NCBI GenBank assembly: GCA_020912385.1
Contig: CP087216.1
Coordinates: forward strand, 310,001 to 374,000
From: Neofusicoccum parvum
Lineage: Eukaryota; Ascomycota; Dothideomycetes; Botryosphaeriales; Botryosphaeriaceae
DNA: 64,000 nt
Direction: 5' to 3'
Positions 1-13,005 of the stretch are shown piece after piece. The translations under genes were made by a program, and so were the position numbers. The notes below the pieces were generated by a model. The model had not been told where the DNA came from, made no database searches, and worked only from the letters and a program-made list of their open reading frames with translations. The first letter of the stretch is position 1; each line of letters starts with the position of its first letter.

Positions 1-516
1 AAGGTGTTCTGGATGGTGACGGAAGACGCCTCCTTCACACCGCTGGTGAAGGTGAGCGAGGACAGAGCGGGAAGACCGGACCAGTCAATCTTGTCGACCT
101 TGCTCAGCTGGGGGAAGCTCAGGCTGCTCAGGATGGTGAGCTCCTGGAGCTCGAGGGTGCCGATCGACTGGAGGCTGTCGCCGCTCAGGCTGCTCAGCTG
201 GGTGACGTTGTTGGCAACCAGGGTGCCGGTGATGGACTGGACGCTGTTGAGGGCGATGTCGCCGGCGGCACCCGTGGCAATGGCAATAGAGCCAGAGAAG
301 GTGGAGCAAGAGGCGATGGCGCTGGCGTCACCGGAGCTCTGGATAGTGGTGGTTGCCGAAGCGCTGCAGGCAGCTGTTGGGGCGCGTTAGCAAATCGAAG
401 AGCCGGGCGTGTGTGATGGCACAGGGAGTCGTGAAACAGTCGCGCGGGTCGAGGGAGAACGTACCGTGGGCACCGGCTGCCGCCGCAACGACGGGGAGGG
501 CGTACTTCGCGAACAT
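1..516 (-). CDS. ecm33: ECM33-type GPI-anchored cell-wall protein (5' part, cut by window edge)
   Basis: Cell-surface protein of the Ecm33/Sps2 family, needed in fungi for wall organisation and normally GPI-anchored. Exon 1 is 465-516 and encodes a short signal peptide (MFAKYALPVVAAAAGAH). The intron is 374-464 (GTACGT...CAACAG). Exon 2 runs from 373 off the left edge. After splicing, the mature N-terminus is Cys-containing and Ser/Thr-rich, followed by leucine-rich L-domain style repeats with recurring Gly-(Ser/Thr)-(Leu/Ile) and Leu-Ser-Ser-Leu-Ser patterns, as in receptor L-domain/ECM33 proteins. The alternative acceptor 8 nt downstream breaks the frame. The C-terminus and the GPI signal lie outside the window. 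The long empty region upstream would be its promoter side. Confidence 0.85.
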
Positions 517-3500
517 TGTCGTGGAACGGTGGGCGAAGTTCTGCAGGGCGATGGAGGGTTAGCAGCTTGGACACGCGTTGTATTTGTATCGGTCGGGGGG
601 CCCGGTGGAGCACGCACGGTAGTCAATTGGGTTGGCTGACGACGCCTCGGGGATAAATGGGATGACGGGAGTGAAGATGTGTGGGTGAGCGAGCGTCGAG
701 AAGTTGGCAAGAAAACGAGAGAGAAATAGGCGCAGCTGGACCGACGAGGATGGAAGGCTCGCTGGGACGTGGCTGAGCGGAACGAGGAGGTGGGAAGAGT
801 AGTGTTTTGTTGGAAGGAAGGCGAAGGAGGCCGGGAAAATAGGGAGGTTCGCGCACCAGCGCGCTCAGGAGCGAGCCGGCGCTTGGACGCCGTCGCTGGC
901 CCGAGCTCGTGCGGCCTGGCGTGGCTTGATTCGAGGTTGATTCATTAGCGCGGCCAGTGCCCGCTTCTGGCGATCGCGCTTGCATGGAGCATTCGCGATA
1001 GTGAGTTGACTTCCGGGCAGCAAACCCGCTGCTCGTCGCGGCCGGCGAGCGCCCATCGCTGGCTGCGCGCGGTGCATGATGCTCGCGATCGAATTGGCCG
1101 GCCGCCCTGCGTTGCCGGCCCAGCCCCCGCCCCGCCAGGTGTGGCGGCGCGGTGTGGGCGAGGAGGCGGGCAGCGCAGGGCCGGACAAGCATCGAATTAT
1201 TACGAGGCCTCCACCGCCGTGAACCATGCACGCCGGCTGTGGCACTCGCAGTAGTCTATCAGCTCGAGCGCGGCCGCTATCTCTCCATCGCCTCACCAAC
1301 CACCCCTCCCTCAGCTCAGGTCTGCTTGCTGGTCGCGGACGGCACGACGGCTTGCCCGCGCGCCCGCAGCTCCATTGGCCAATCCGCGCCGCTTCGCTGG
1401 AGCGCGGGCGTCACATGTCGGCGCGTCCGGCGAATCAGCGCCGCACCATCTGTTGTCATGGGTCTCCGTCGACGCTGGAAGGCCAGCGGCTCTGGCAGCC
1501 AAGGTCCACGGCCATCCCGCCCAGCCCAACACCGCGGAACCTCGCCGTTGCGAAACGGACGCGGGCTGCTGCAATTGGCGCCCGGTTTTGCGCAGAACCG
1601 CACCCTCGCCCCCATTCGCGATGCCGCGTGTGCCATCGGCGAGACACGCCCACACACCCGCCCGGCGCCGCCGCCGCCGCATAACGCGCTGCGACAGCGA
1701 TGACGCTGCACGCTGCCGACCCAGCTGCCACGCCCGCGGCCAGGCCCAGCTGGCCGACGGCGGCTCCGTCAATGCGCAGAGCTATTTTATCGTTTATGAA
1801 AACGGGTCACGGGCCCTGGGCCATAGTGTGCTGGAGGTCCTAGCAGCCGCTAATTTCGGATGTTGGCCCATCGCGACGCGAGCCACCCAGCCAGGCCAAC
1901 GAGCCTCGCCGGCCGTGGATTTTTCTATCTGCCGCAGGTTGCAACAGCAGGAGCGAGCCTCCTCATCTCCGCCAGACAGTGCGAGCGTAAATCATGCCAT
2001 CATCCGCCAGCGCCGCTAGCCAGCAGCAAGGGTGCTCATATCATGATCTCCACCGCTTGGCGCCTGCTGGGGCGCTCGAGCGCGCGGCGGTCTCGCAAAT
2101 TGCAAGAGCGCAGCGTTTTGCGTGCCCTGGCTCCAACGGCTCGCAATCCGCACCCTGTCCCCCTCCTCGCCGCAACCGGTGCGTCGTGCTTTCCCGATCC
2201 GGCCTCCACGCCTCCAAACGTGGGCGGCACGGACAGCAGCCGAGAGGCCGTGGGAACATGCGCTCGTGTGCGCTGATGAGAGCAGCAGATGCGTGCCGGT
2301 GCGCGACGGGCGGCGGGAGCTGCCCGCAAGCACTCGCTCTCGCCCAGTGCAGCCTGCTCCTCCACAGAGCGACGAGAAGATGCGAGCGCCTGCAATGCGC
2401 TGCCGGGCCGGGCGAGCGAGCAGCACGGCGCCCCACTCCTATTTCCGCTATCACGACGGCCTCGGTCTCAGCTGCGCCAGTGGCCGTCCGACCAATCATC
2501 GCCGGCGTGGCCGACGGGGTTTACCAAGATGACCAACATGGCTGCACCAAGCGGCCGTCGATCTGCTCTCGCGCCCCGGGCAGCTGCATGCCGCGATACT
2601 CGATCCGGCAAGCAGTTGCACGGGGAAGCAGACAGCGGACAGCCGCGGGCGAGGGGCTGCGCGGCCTCTCCACGCCTCCCACGCCTCCCTTTTGCGCAGG
2701 TGTTTGCCGCGCTCACGTGCGCCGCAGGCCGACCTCACGTCTTCGCCGCGGCGGGCGACTCGAGGCGTGATGAATCTGTAACCTGGTTTCGCCTGTCCGT
2801 TTCATGTCCAGTCATGCAAGGCTGCAAAAGCAAGAAAAGAAGAAGCTGGGCCAAGCCTTCTCGTCACCGGCAGTCTCAGAGTCAACCCGGGCTCCACAGG
2901 GCTAGCTATGTTCGCCACACGCGCGCCTCGCTCCCTGCGCCCCGTATGGCGCCCGGTGCTTGCGCCTCAGCAGTCCGAGCACTGGACGCGATATGAAGAT
3001 ATCAATAGGACAAGCTCTGGACTGCGACTCCTATTTCCCACGTCGGGTAGGTCGATGAGCTTCTTTCCCTCGCTGGGCTCCACCCGTAGGGCGACGGGGA
3101 GGAGAGACCAATTTCCTGCCAAGCGCGTGGGAGAGGCCTAGCTGCTGCTCTCTCCAGCCCATCGTCGACGCACGCCCTCGCCGACGGCCTTTGCTGGCCG
3201 CGGACAACGGTCTATCAATCCCCCAGCGTCATAGGCACCCCGGCCGCGTTTTACCCGCCGTCTGAAGGGTCCTATGGCACGAAACAGCGGCAAAAATTGT
3301 GGAGCCACAGGAGCGGCGTGCAGTGGCGTCGGTCAAGCCCATTCGGTGGCACACAGAAGAAGTGAGGAGTTGCAAGTTGATCTCCCCCGGCCGTCCGAAC
3401 TAAACAGGAAGCCGTCGATTTCTACTGGCCGCTGCCACCCGTGCACTTGGGCAGCTGGGCGGCGCTGGCCACGCTCGTCATCGTGGATGTGCAAACACCC

Positions 3501-6500
3501 ATCCATGCCCGAAATTGCAGCAAGCGACGATGAACACACCGCACTTCGCTGTTGTCGCCATTGCGAGCGGCAGGGCCCATTCCAGGGGCGTTGCGGTGCC
3601 GGTCATGCGGCGCCAGCCAGCGAGCCTGCCGCCGGCTGCATTCTCGCGTCGCCATCGCGTCGCCCTCGCGCGCCCACAACAAGAATTCTCCGGCATCGCT
3701 GCTCCACAATGCCGCAGCTTCCACACGCGCGCTTCGCATCCCGCAACGCAACAGAGACACAGAGATGCGTGCAACCGTAGCAGCCGACGCCTGCGCCGGA
3801 AGACCTGCGTGTCAGAACCTTAAAATCGCCGACCCGGGGTCAGGAGCCAGCAACAGAGGACACAGCGACCTTAGCAAGCTGCCCTGAGACCCTTGCTGTG
3901 CTCCCACACGCGCGCCCTGCTCCCAGGTCGACAGCCCGGTGGCGTCGCACCCAGCTTGGATCTGGTCTCAACAATGATCGACCGCGGGTCCAAATTTGCC
4001 ATCGACGTTTTTGTGCGACGCAGCGCTGATGCCCGCCATTGGGCTGCGTTGAGCCTCTCGTCCATCACTGAGGTGCTGGCTGGCGCTCGGTTGATGAGAC
4101 TGGCGATCCCGCACAGAAGCCCCCGTCAAAGCACCTCTTGCCAACACATCAACGCAGGAACAGCCGCAAGATCTGACATTGCCCCAGAAAACCCCGTACG
4201 AACCTCAAAATTCCCCTCGCCGGGCGAGACGTCCCTGGATCACGGCCTTGTCGCCCGCTGCGGGCTTTGCTCCTGCCTGCTGCTCGCTGCAAGACATCGG
4301 ATCTGGCGAGGCATGACATTCAGCTGGCGTTGGCCGAGCCAGTCCCCGCCATCCCCGTATCATCCCCGTTGCAGAGGCGGTGATAGGCAATGCTCTGCTG
4401 CTGATGATGATGATGGCATGCACGCCTGCCTGAGTACTTGCCCGCAGCTGCGCATCCTGACCTCATCAGAACCTGGATTTGCACGGACTTACAGACTCAT
4501 CGTTAAGGTTTTGGCAGTGGTCACACCACACGCAAAAGCAGGGCAGAGGCTGCCGTGCAAGGTGAGTCGAGAGGAAAGGAAAGAGGGGCCGATGAACGGC
4601 GCAAGAGAAGAGAATGTCGAGAGGCAGAAAAGCAGGGAAGAGGAGGGGTGGTGCGCATAGTCGTACACTGCAGTGTCTGCAGAGTCACGGATTTGTCCAG
4701 AGCCGCATCCACGCTAGGCGACGATGGATTACGCGCGCGCCATCGAGAGTTCAAGCATGCGCGGAAGTGGTGTAGCGCCTGGCTTCATTCGTCTCTCCAA
4801 GTCCCTCGTCTTGGTTACCTCTTTTTTTTTTGCTCCGTCTTCCCCTGCTTCCCTCAACTTGCACATGGTTACCCCTCCATCTTCCCGTTTCCGCCAGCCG
4901 TAAGCCCCAGTCAGCCCTGCAGTAGTAGTTCAGATCCGTACGTCAGCAGGTAAGATCTAGCGGATGCGTGTTCCGCCCTTCCCCGCAAAGTCGGCCCCAT
5001 CGCGAACAGAGGTAAGCTAAAGCATGTCACAAGAGCGGCAGCTCCCGCGACGGGGGTGTGGGGAGAGGAGTTGAAAAAGCGGTGTCCAATCGCACACGCG
5101 CTGCGATGGGCCATGAGTGACACGCCTCGAGAGCTATGTTTAGAGCACTTCGAAAAGAGACAGCCGCGCAGGACTCAGGCGACGACGGCGTTCCTCACCA
5201 AGCGCCCGCCCGCCGCCTTGTGCGGTATGGAGCCGCGGCCGCAGAGGATCTTGGGCAGCAGTGGCGTGAGAAGAGCGCGTGAGCGTGGAGTTTGGAGTAC
5301 CTTGCCCAACGCGTGAAGCCAGAGAGCATTCGCAGCCTCCACAGACAGATGCTTCGACTCCCACATCATGTGCCTCTCGGGTCTCTGATCCGCCCAATTC
5401 CCCGCCACCGATCATCTGTTCCTCACAGCTACCGACACAGAAACCATGATGTCCGTCATTACTCCGAAGTAGACAAAGAAAAATCCCTTCCTCAGCGCAG
5501 ACTCTTCCCGCGGTGCCGTGCTGTTGTTTCACAAAACGCAGAATTCTCCTTCCTTCCTCTCCTCCCCCTGGTTCCCGCTCCGCTGCGCTCTGCACCACGC
5601 ACATGCGCATCAGTTTCCGTGACCGATAAAACCTGCCCTGCACGGACCCCGTTTGCATAAAAGCAACACCTGAGCAGCAGGCAGGAGCTGCGCCTGCGCT
5701 CTCTCGCCTTGCACCACATCAAAACCGCTTTGCAGCTCCTCTGCCTGCCAATTCCCTTGGCTCTCGCCCCCGCCCGCCCCCACAGCCCAGGTAGGCAGGC
5801 AGGCAGTCAGGCAGGCACATACGTATGTACGAGTATCTGGCCCCTCCCCCAGCAGCAGGCAAAGCGATCCGCATGCACGCAAGCAACACCAACCAGCCTT
5901 GCAGCGACGGGGAAAAAAGGGACACACCCACACAAGATCCCTGCCACCTGTCCGCGTCCGCCTCCCCTCTCCTCAAACCACTCCCTCAACGGGTTAAATT
6001 GGGAGAGCAGGACAATAAAAAAAATTTACCGCCTGCGCTATGTAATCGCGCCCGCTGCCTTCCTGCGCGCCCGCGCGCCCGCCCGCCTATCTCCCTTCTC
6101 CACCTCCCCCGTGGCTAAAGTAGCGGTGACCGGGGTTGATGGAGATGGGCGGTGATTGTGGCGCCTGATCGGCGTGTGCGCGGGTAGGGATGACGGGCGC
6201 GGAAACAGAAGAGAGATCGTTGTGGGTGGGTGTGTGTTGTGGGGGGCCTGTTTGCGGTCCTGCGTTTAATGAAACCGTAGGGATTGGCAACGGATGATCT
6301 GCGCGGTTTTTTGGGCGGGTTGATCAGGTACCGTGCGGGAAATGCCTTGTGTGGGTGTCTGTCTGAGGGTTGACACTGCTCCACTCGTTTATCGGGGCTG
6401 TTGCTGGCGGTGGCGAGGATGATGGCTGGGCGGCGCGATGGAGGCGATGTGTTTGTTTGTTCTGTGGGTTCTGGAAGCGAGCAGGGGTGCGATAGGGTCA

Positions 6501-6807
6501 GCTGGGTTTGTTGTGGTGGCAAGAATACACGAAATGGAAGGGCGAATGTTGAGATTGCGGTGTCGGCGATGACGCTTTTTGCATGAGGATCAGACAATCA
6601 GGTCACATTGGACGAACGGCAGCAGCAGCAGCGCGTGCGCGGGATGTCTTGCATTTGAGGCAGGAAAAATTTGCTACGTGTATCATGACTCCATGTTCTT
6701 TTGGTTCAATGCTGTCAGGTGCCGTTGTCTCGAGCTCGGTGCTGCCGCAATCCGAGCGCAGCGTTTATCTGGTTGTGATTTTGGAGACGGATTCGAAAAG
6801 GTGAGGC
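517..6807. other. 6.3 kb intergenic region without a convincing gene
   Basis: Between the start of ECM33 and the 3' end of the DNA glycosylase. All open frames here are short or strongly biased in composition (Arg/Ala/Pro/His-rich), overlap each other on both strands, lack family motifs and have no splice structure joining them. I see a poly-T/C tract near 4820-4870, a CAGG repeat near 5790-5815 and a poly-A tract near 6018-6027. It may hold the ECM33 promoter, a long 5' UTR or non-coding RNA, but nothing specific can be named. Confidence 0.6.
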
Positions 6808-8453
6808 TCAGGTGCCCTGGATGGCGTCGATATTGACGTCCTCAATCCGCCACATGTACCACATGAACAGGCTCCTATATTGGTGACGATTGCCCTGGTT
6901 AGCAAGAAAGGATCTTCGCGTGTCTCGCCTTATCCGTTGTTTGCTCAAGACAACGCCTCACATGTGATCTCTGGCTCGTGACAGAGTCCAATTGAGCACG
7001 ACCAAATGGAGTACAAGAAAAAAAAAAAAAGGGCAAAACCTGAAGGAGCAATGAACGGAGGGTAGGCGAGACAATCGACTCACCTGTACGGCGCAAATCT
7101 CGCCGAATGATCCAACATCTCCTTCTCACTCAGATACTTCCATTTCCCACCCTTCCCGCTCGACTTCAGCTTCGCGACATCCTTACCCAGCCACGCCGCC
7201 ATGCCCCTCTGCACGCCCAAATCCCCGGTGCTGAATACGTCCATACGTTTGAGCGCGAAGCACGCGAACATCTCGACACTCCACCGGCCCAATCCACGCA
7301 CTGCTACAAGCCGTTCCAGCACCTCAGCGTCAGACGCCTGCACCAGCATCTGCGCTGACAGTTCCCCGGACGCAAATTTCTCAGCCAGCCCGGAGACATA
7401 CTCAGCCTTGCGGCCTGAGAGACCCGCAGTGCGTAGAAGAGAAAGGTCTGCCGCAGCGACTTGGGTGGGGCTGGGGAAGAAGGAGGGGGAGTCGGTTGGG
7501 TTCGGGAAGAGGGCAATGAATTTATTTTTGATAGATTTGGCGGCTGCGCCGGAGACCTGTAGAGGGATGTTAATAAAATTCCGTCTTCCTTGTCTTCTCT
7601 ACCTGAAAACAAGTGTTTCCGTGATCGAGCGAGAGAGTGATACTTCGCATGACTTCTTTCTTTGAAGTGCTCCAATGGCATGAACGGCGGATTCGGCATT
7701 CAAAATCACAATTCAAAGAAGACTCTAAGTCACTCAACTCACCTGCTGCGCCAGGATCCCGCTCACCAAGGCTTTAAACGGATCCACATCCTCCTGCAAC
7801 CCCTCCGGCGAGAATATCTTGCACGGATGCTTCTCAATCACCGTCCTCAACCGCGGATCGACCTTGATCAGATGCGAACACGCCTGCTCCAGCAGGTTCT
7901 CGGTCGTCGTCGTCGGCTTGAGCGTCACACCCGCCTCCTCGGCCGGGGCGATCTCGCTCGCGTCGGGCACGTCGGAAGTATACGCGACGACGCGCGACCC
8001 GCCCGGCGTCGACAGCGGTGCGTTGGTGGCGTGCGGCTCGGCGAGGCGCGGCTTGCTAGGTTTGGCGGCGGCGCCGTTGGCGAGCGGCGATGAGGATGCG
8101 ATCAGGCCGACAGCTGAGGGCGTGGGGGTGAAGGGTGGGGGCTTGAGAGGAGAGGCGTTATCGGCGGCGGTCTTGCGGCGTTTGTTGGTGGGTGTCAGGG
8201 GCGTGACGAAGACGTTGGTTTCCGTGTTGGTTGGTTCAGCTGGTGGTGGGCTGGGATTGTTGTTGGAGAGCTGAGCGGCGGTGTTGGCGCTCTTGGGGCG
8301 GCCGCGCTTCTTGCTTGCGGGCTGCGCTGTAGTGGTGGGCTTGCCGGGACTCTTCTTGGGTTTCGGTTTGGCAGAGGTGGTTTTGGACTCTACAATGGCC
8401 GGGCTGGCGGGCTGACCGGCCTGGATCCGGGCTGATCTTCTGACGGACGACAT
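6808..8453 (-). CDS. mag1: DNA-3-methyladenine glycosylase (HhH-GPD base-excision repair)
   Basis: Nuclear enzyme that excises alkylated purines to start base-excision repair. Exons: 7743-8453, 7084-7556, 6808-6874, giving 416 residues. The first ~140 residues are a Lys/Pro/Ser-rich basic tail, probably a nuclear-localising, disordered extension. The HhH-GPD fold spans about residues 215-395. Visible marks are the helix-hairpin-helix LVAVRGLGRWSVEM (320-333), the catalytic Asp349 in STGDLGVQRG, and the terminal FMWYMWR strand typical of yeast Mag1/AlkA. The start at 8453 follows a short upstream open frame without domain content. Introns of 186 and 209 nt are longer than elsewhere in the window, and the second contains a 13-nt A run on the plus strand. 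Confidence 0.92.
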
Positions 8454-9437
8454 TGTAGCAGCCAGGAACGGTGAGGGGTGTGATTGGCCAAGAAGGGAGA
8501 CTGCAATTACTTTGACTCTGCGTGTGAAATTCAGGCATAAACAAAGAGGGCACTGGGATTTGACAACGTGCAAGAGGTGTGACATGGGATGGTGGGTGAC
8601 GCGGGGAGGTTGGAGTCGCGACGGGAATGACGTTGTCGCGAGGAGCGGGATCTCGCGAAGTCACATGGCCTGCTTCTGCCTGGAATTGCTCCGTAAGCTG
8701 CCTCATCCTTGGCGCATTATTAAGAGCCATCGCTAAAAGGGGTGATTGGGCCGTCCCGCGCACCGGCGGACGTGCGGAAGGAGTTGGAGGAGGAGCGGGA
8801 AAATATACCTGGCTGACCCTGGCCCGTGGACTCGGATGATTCAGGAACTCTATTCCCCCATGCGAGTTGCCGCCACGGCTATGCGCATTAAGAACCATCA
8901 ATTCCAAATCGGCCTCCTCAGACCTCGCATTGACAGGAAAAGTTTAAGCACTTTGAAGGCTGAATGGTGTTTTCCGTGCCAACGATGCAGCCTAAATTTC
9001 AGATCTCGGTTGTCCAACTCTGGAAGTGTATCCTGCTTCATGCGAGGCTGGATGTCTATGCTGATGCCGCTTAATAGCGGTCGTCTGCTATGTGCAGGAT
9101 TCAATACATCAGAAAAGGAATTCGTTGCCATTGGGTCAGCGTGGAACCTGGAAAGTGAATTGTTCATCCATATATTTGTAGCACAAACATGGCGAGTCCG
9201 GGACCCAGATCGTTACCCCTCGCGAGACGAAATGTCGCCTGAGCTCCAACTGTACCCGGCATTGCTGTAGCCTCACCAATCCGTTCGGGAACCTGGGAGA
9301 GAAATCCATCCATTCACCGTTCTCTTGGTAGTGTACAGTCTAAAGAACAAGGGACTGCGGCAGCACCCGTTGCGGCTAGCACCGTCTGTCTATACAAATG
9401 TGCTCGCCTTCATCTTCTCCTCTTGCGCGCCTGGAAC
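8454..9437. other. Intergenic, 1.0 kb
   Basis: Between the glycosylase start and the QCR7 stop, both on the minus strand. It should hold the glycosylase promoter and the QCR7 3' UTR. No gene, RNA or repeat recognised. Confidence 0.5.
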
Positions 9438-10107
9438 TTATGATCTCTTAGCCGGCTTCTTGATGACCATAGCCTCCAAATCCTCGCGCTCCTTGATCTC
9501 GGCCTCGATCTCCTTGATGATGGGGCTGAGGTAAGGGTTGTCCTGCAGACCGTCAGCATGCTGCGGGCTTTCGTCAATGCGCGACCAGAGGCAATGCCTA
9601 CCTCCTCAGGCTTGGTGTGCTGCTCCTTGGGGAGCAGCTGGTGGGCCAGCGAGCACTTTTGTTTCAATTAGCCCATGTTGCCCATATTTCGCCCTCGGTT
9701 CCTGCTCATCGTACCTGGAAAGCGCGGCGCATGCGGAAGACACGGTCGTAGGCCTCCTTGGGCGGGAGGCGCTTGAGGGCCAGCTGGACGGTCTCGGACT
9801 CCTCGGGGATCAGGTCATCGGCCCTGCGGAGCGGGAGGGTTAGAACTCGTGCGGTGAGCTGGGACGTCGGGGGTCTGCAGTGGGCGTGGAGGACCGGCGA
9901 TGGGCCATTGAGTGCTGTGGCAGGGGTCGTACCTCAGTCCGAGCTTGCGGTAGCCGGCGAGCTGCAGTGCGAGATGGGTCAGCGGTGCGGGCGGAGCTGG
10001 GGTGGTCGGCGAAGACGCACGTCGGTGTACCAGGCGGAGAGCGGCTGGAACCAGCCGCGCAGCCAGGGGCGCTTGACGATGAAGCTGGCGAGGGAGGGCT
10101 GGCTCAT
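9438..10107 (-). CDS. QCR7: Cytochrome bc1 complex subunit 7
   Basis: Subunit of mitochondrial ubiquinol-cytochrome c reductase (complex III), on the matrix side next to cytochrome b. Five exons: 10021-10107, 9933-9961, 9715-9823, 9602-9655, 9438-9542, giving 127 residues, the usual length for this family (about 123-127). Family signatures read through the joins: MSQPSLASFI at the start, AGYRKLGLR, ADDLIPEESETVQLALKRLP, RVFRMRRAFQ, then NPYLSPII near the C-terminus. Four introns in 384 coding bases is dense for this window. It is divergent from the mitochondrial carrier at 10727, with 619 bp between the two starts. Confidence 0.96.
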
Positions 10108-10726
10108 GGTGGCGATGTGCGGCGGGACGGGGTGCGAGTGGAGATGCGGGCGTGGGCGAGGCGCGGCGGCTGGCTGCAAAGAGGCCGGGCAGAAGTTCGT
10201 GATGTCGGCCACCCTGCGGCGCTTAGTCAGCGCAGCGCTGTCAGGGCATCGCGCGCGCGCCCATTCGCTGGCGCGCTCGGCCGATGCCGGGCCGGGGGCA
10301 GGCGCGTGGCCGGCACGCAGAGCGGTCAGCTGCGCCCGCGCGGCCAGCATTATTTTCTAGCGGCGCGTCCTACCCCCACCCACCGAACCCAGGCACTTCT
10401 GACGTCCGCCGCCCGCGCGCCCATTGTCCACAGCACACGACAGGCCCGAATTTCCGTCTCCGGCGCCCGCCTTCGAGTCGCCCGTCCGCAGTGTGCCCCG
10501 CGCTGCCCAGCTTGCCGTCCGCGCCGTCTCGCCCGCCCACCCGCCGACCTCGCTCAACCTCAAGCTCCGAAGATCGTCAATGGATACCACCGTCAACCGC
10601 TGACCCTCAAGTGCCGCGGGGCCGCACACTGCGGAGGCGCCAACACCGGGAGGTGCGGCTCCATCTACTTGAGCGCAGCTAGAGACCGCGCCGCCTGCTT
10701 ACCACCACACAGGCGCGCTTGCCAAA
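10108..10726. promoter_or_regulatory. Shared divergent promoter of QCR7 and the mitochondrial carrier
   Basis: 619 bp between two start codons on opposite strands, GC-rich. Both genes encode mitochondrial inner-membrane proteins, so joint control is plausible. I could not identify a named factor site with confidence. Confidence 0.4.
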
Positions 10727-11933
10727 ATGACGACTCCAACTTCTGCTGCGCCGAATCCCACCGCCGCCCACAATGGCCCAATCCCCAAGCATGTGGCCGC
10801 CTACTTCGCCCGCCTGCCCCCCTCCTCCATCAACAGCTTCTGCGGCGCCATGGCTGGCGTGGCCTCCGGGATTGTGACCTGCCCGCTCGACGTCATCAAA
10901 ACGAAGCTGCAAGCACAGGGGGCATTCCGTCGCCCCAACAACGGCGCGAAGGTCTCGCCGTCAAAGGCACTATACCACGGTCTGTTCGGCACTGCGAGGG
11001 TGATTTGGCGCGAGGATGGCGTGCGCGGCATGTATCGGGGGCTCGGGCCCATGCTGCTTGGATACCTCCCGACGTGGGCGGTGTACATGAGCGTGTACGA
11101 AGGCTCCAAGGACATCTACTACAACAACATAGGTGCGTACGCGGATGCTGTATGCAGAAGTGAATCAGGCTGACGCGTGCGAAGACAACAAGTGGCTTGC
11201 CCGCGTCTGCGCGTCCATCACAGCCGGCGCCTGTTCCACCATAACAACAAACCCCATCTGGGTCATCAAGACCCGTCTCATGTCGCAGGTCAGCTCTCGC
11301 GCTGCCGAAGATGCGCGCCCGCCCTGGCACTACAAAGGAACCCTGGACGCCGCCCGCAAAATGTACCGTACCGAGGGAATCCTGGCTTTCTACTCTGGTC
11401 TGGGCCCAGCTCTGCTCGGGTTGACGCACGTGGCAATCCAGTTTCCGTTGTACGAGTACTTCAAGACGCAGTTCACCGGACTGGAGATGGGCCAGAATAT
11501 AGCCGCCGAGAGCGACACACATACGTTCGGGATTCTCGCCGCAACGTTCCTCAGCAAGATCTGCGCGACTTCGGCAACATACCCGCACGAAGTCCTCAGA
11601 ACACGTCTTCAGACACAGCAGCGCGCAATCCCATCACACTCACACGAGGAAATCTCCTTCCGCGGTGGGCTGGATGGACACAGTGTCAAGAGCCACCCGC
11701 GAGGCTCCGCGTCCTCTGATGGGATGGTCAACATGCCCAGATACCGAGGCATAATAAGGACTTGCAAAACAATTCTCCGCGAGGAAGGCTGGCAAGCATT
11801 CTACAACGGCATGGGCACAAACATGGTCCGTGCTGTGCCGGCGGCAATGACAACAATGCTCACATTCGAGATGTTGAAGAAAGCATGCTATGAGCTGCAG
11901 AAAGCAGGCTCGGAGTCGTTAGATGAGGAATGA
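10727..11933 (+). CDS. Mitochondrial carrier, NAD+/pyrimidine-nucleotide type (YIA6/NDT1-like)
   Basis: SLC25-family inner-membrane exchanger. Exons 10727-11132 and 11185-11933 (52-nt intron) give 384 residues. Three Px[DE]xx[KR] carrier signatures are present: CPLDVIKTKLQ, NPIWVIKTRLM and YPHEVLRTRLQ. The middle PIWVIKTR and last PHEVLRTR variants are those of the NAD+ (YIA6/YEA6) and pyrimidine-nucleotide/FAD branch rather than ADP/ATP carriers, and the proteins share GxGPxLLG-type loops. A 33-residue N-terminal extension and a roughly 45-residue Ser/His/Gly-rich insertion before the last repeat are fungal features. The substrate is inferred from signature type; Rim2- or Flx1-like transport is the alternative. 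Confidence 0.88.
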
Positions 11934-13005
11934 ACGCCCGTTGCTTGAGCGGTGAGCAAGGTGCAATGGGGATACCCATTCCGTGTGGATTCCATTCGAG
12001 TGCGCGATATCCAGCCAGCTCCGCATGTTGGTTGTTCTATCTCTGTACATACACTGCATTGCGGACCGGATTGCCCCTCCAGATCCTGCGCGGGGCTCTG
12101 AGGAGTTAAAGGCGTTTTGACAGATCTGACAGCGTTGGTCGGCAGTCTGCGCCTCGTTCGTTGGCAGTTGTCCATTATCACTTCTCTTATTCCCTTTCAG
12201 AACAGGCCATGCAGGACCTTAGCCAGGGAACAATGCTTTTCATTTCTTTCTTTTCTTTTTCCCAGGGCCGGCGGCAAATCTGTGGACACTGGTACACAAG
12301 TGTTCTTGTTTTCTAAGCAAGCAATCAAAGCGTCTTAATCACTCGAGTCCCGCTCTTTGGCCTTGTGGCCAAGTGGCTCTTTGCCTTTGTTCTTCGTGTC
12401 AGGCAAGCAGTGAGTACTCATGGCTGACAAGACTAGGTGCTATGGCGGTTCAGGCCGTGTTTCGGCAAGCTGTCGAAGCTCAATGTTCGCTGCCGAAACG
12501 TACATCCGGAAACAGCGGAAGAGGAACGGCGTGGTTTACCAAGCCAGAGAGACACCGCCAATCCTGAGCGTCAGGACGCGCAACCACCTCGTGCTTGCCA
12601 GTCCGCCACGTACGCCCAACAACAGCCAAGCTTTGAGCGGGTGCCAAACGCCGAAGCTTACTTCTGGAAAGTTTGCGCTTGGGCCCGTGTTGAATTTTCC
12701 CCTCACTGGCATCATGAGGACGACACTTGACACCTGGTCACCTGCTGAAACGACTCCATGACTTCGTCGATGGCCATATAAGTCAACTCTTACGCAACAT
12801 AAAGGGCTTTCTACCAGCACGACCAGAGCAGCTTGAAAGAGTAAACCCCCAATCTTGTACCGCTGCCTGCTTGACCCCGAGCCATCCAAAGCATCGTGGC
12901 GGGCCTGCTCCAGCGTTCACCACACAGCAATTCCTCCCATTCAATCATCAACCCAAGTCTTTTCCCTTCCACCACACAGCCGCCGAACCCCTCACTTCCG
13001 CCACC
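11934..13005. other. Intergenic, 1.1 kb
   Basis: 3' flank of the carrier and upstream region of the 13006 gene. Short open frames without motifs; a T-rich stretch at 12237-12261. Nothing else recognised. Confidence 0.5.

Noticed and set aside
623..4660. Many 100-258 codon frames on both strands in the ECM33 upstream region
   Set aside because: They overlap one another, several start at non-ATG codons, they are Arg/Ala/Pro/His-rich, and none has motifs or splice partners; they are by-products of high GC content.
6115..6597. 160-codon minus-strand frame near 6.1-6.6 kb
   Set aside because: Its first codon is TTG, not ATG; Pro/Arg/Thr-rich with no domain.
12355..12415. tRNA-like stretch (TTGTGGCCAAGTGG)
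   Set aside because: Resembles a D-arm of tRNA-Leu/Ser but no T-arm follows at the right distance.
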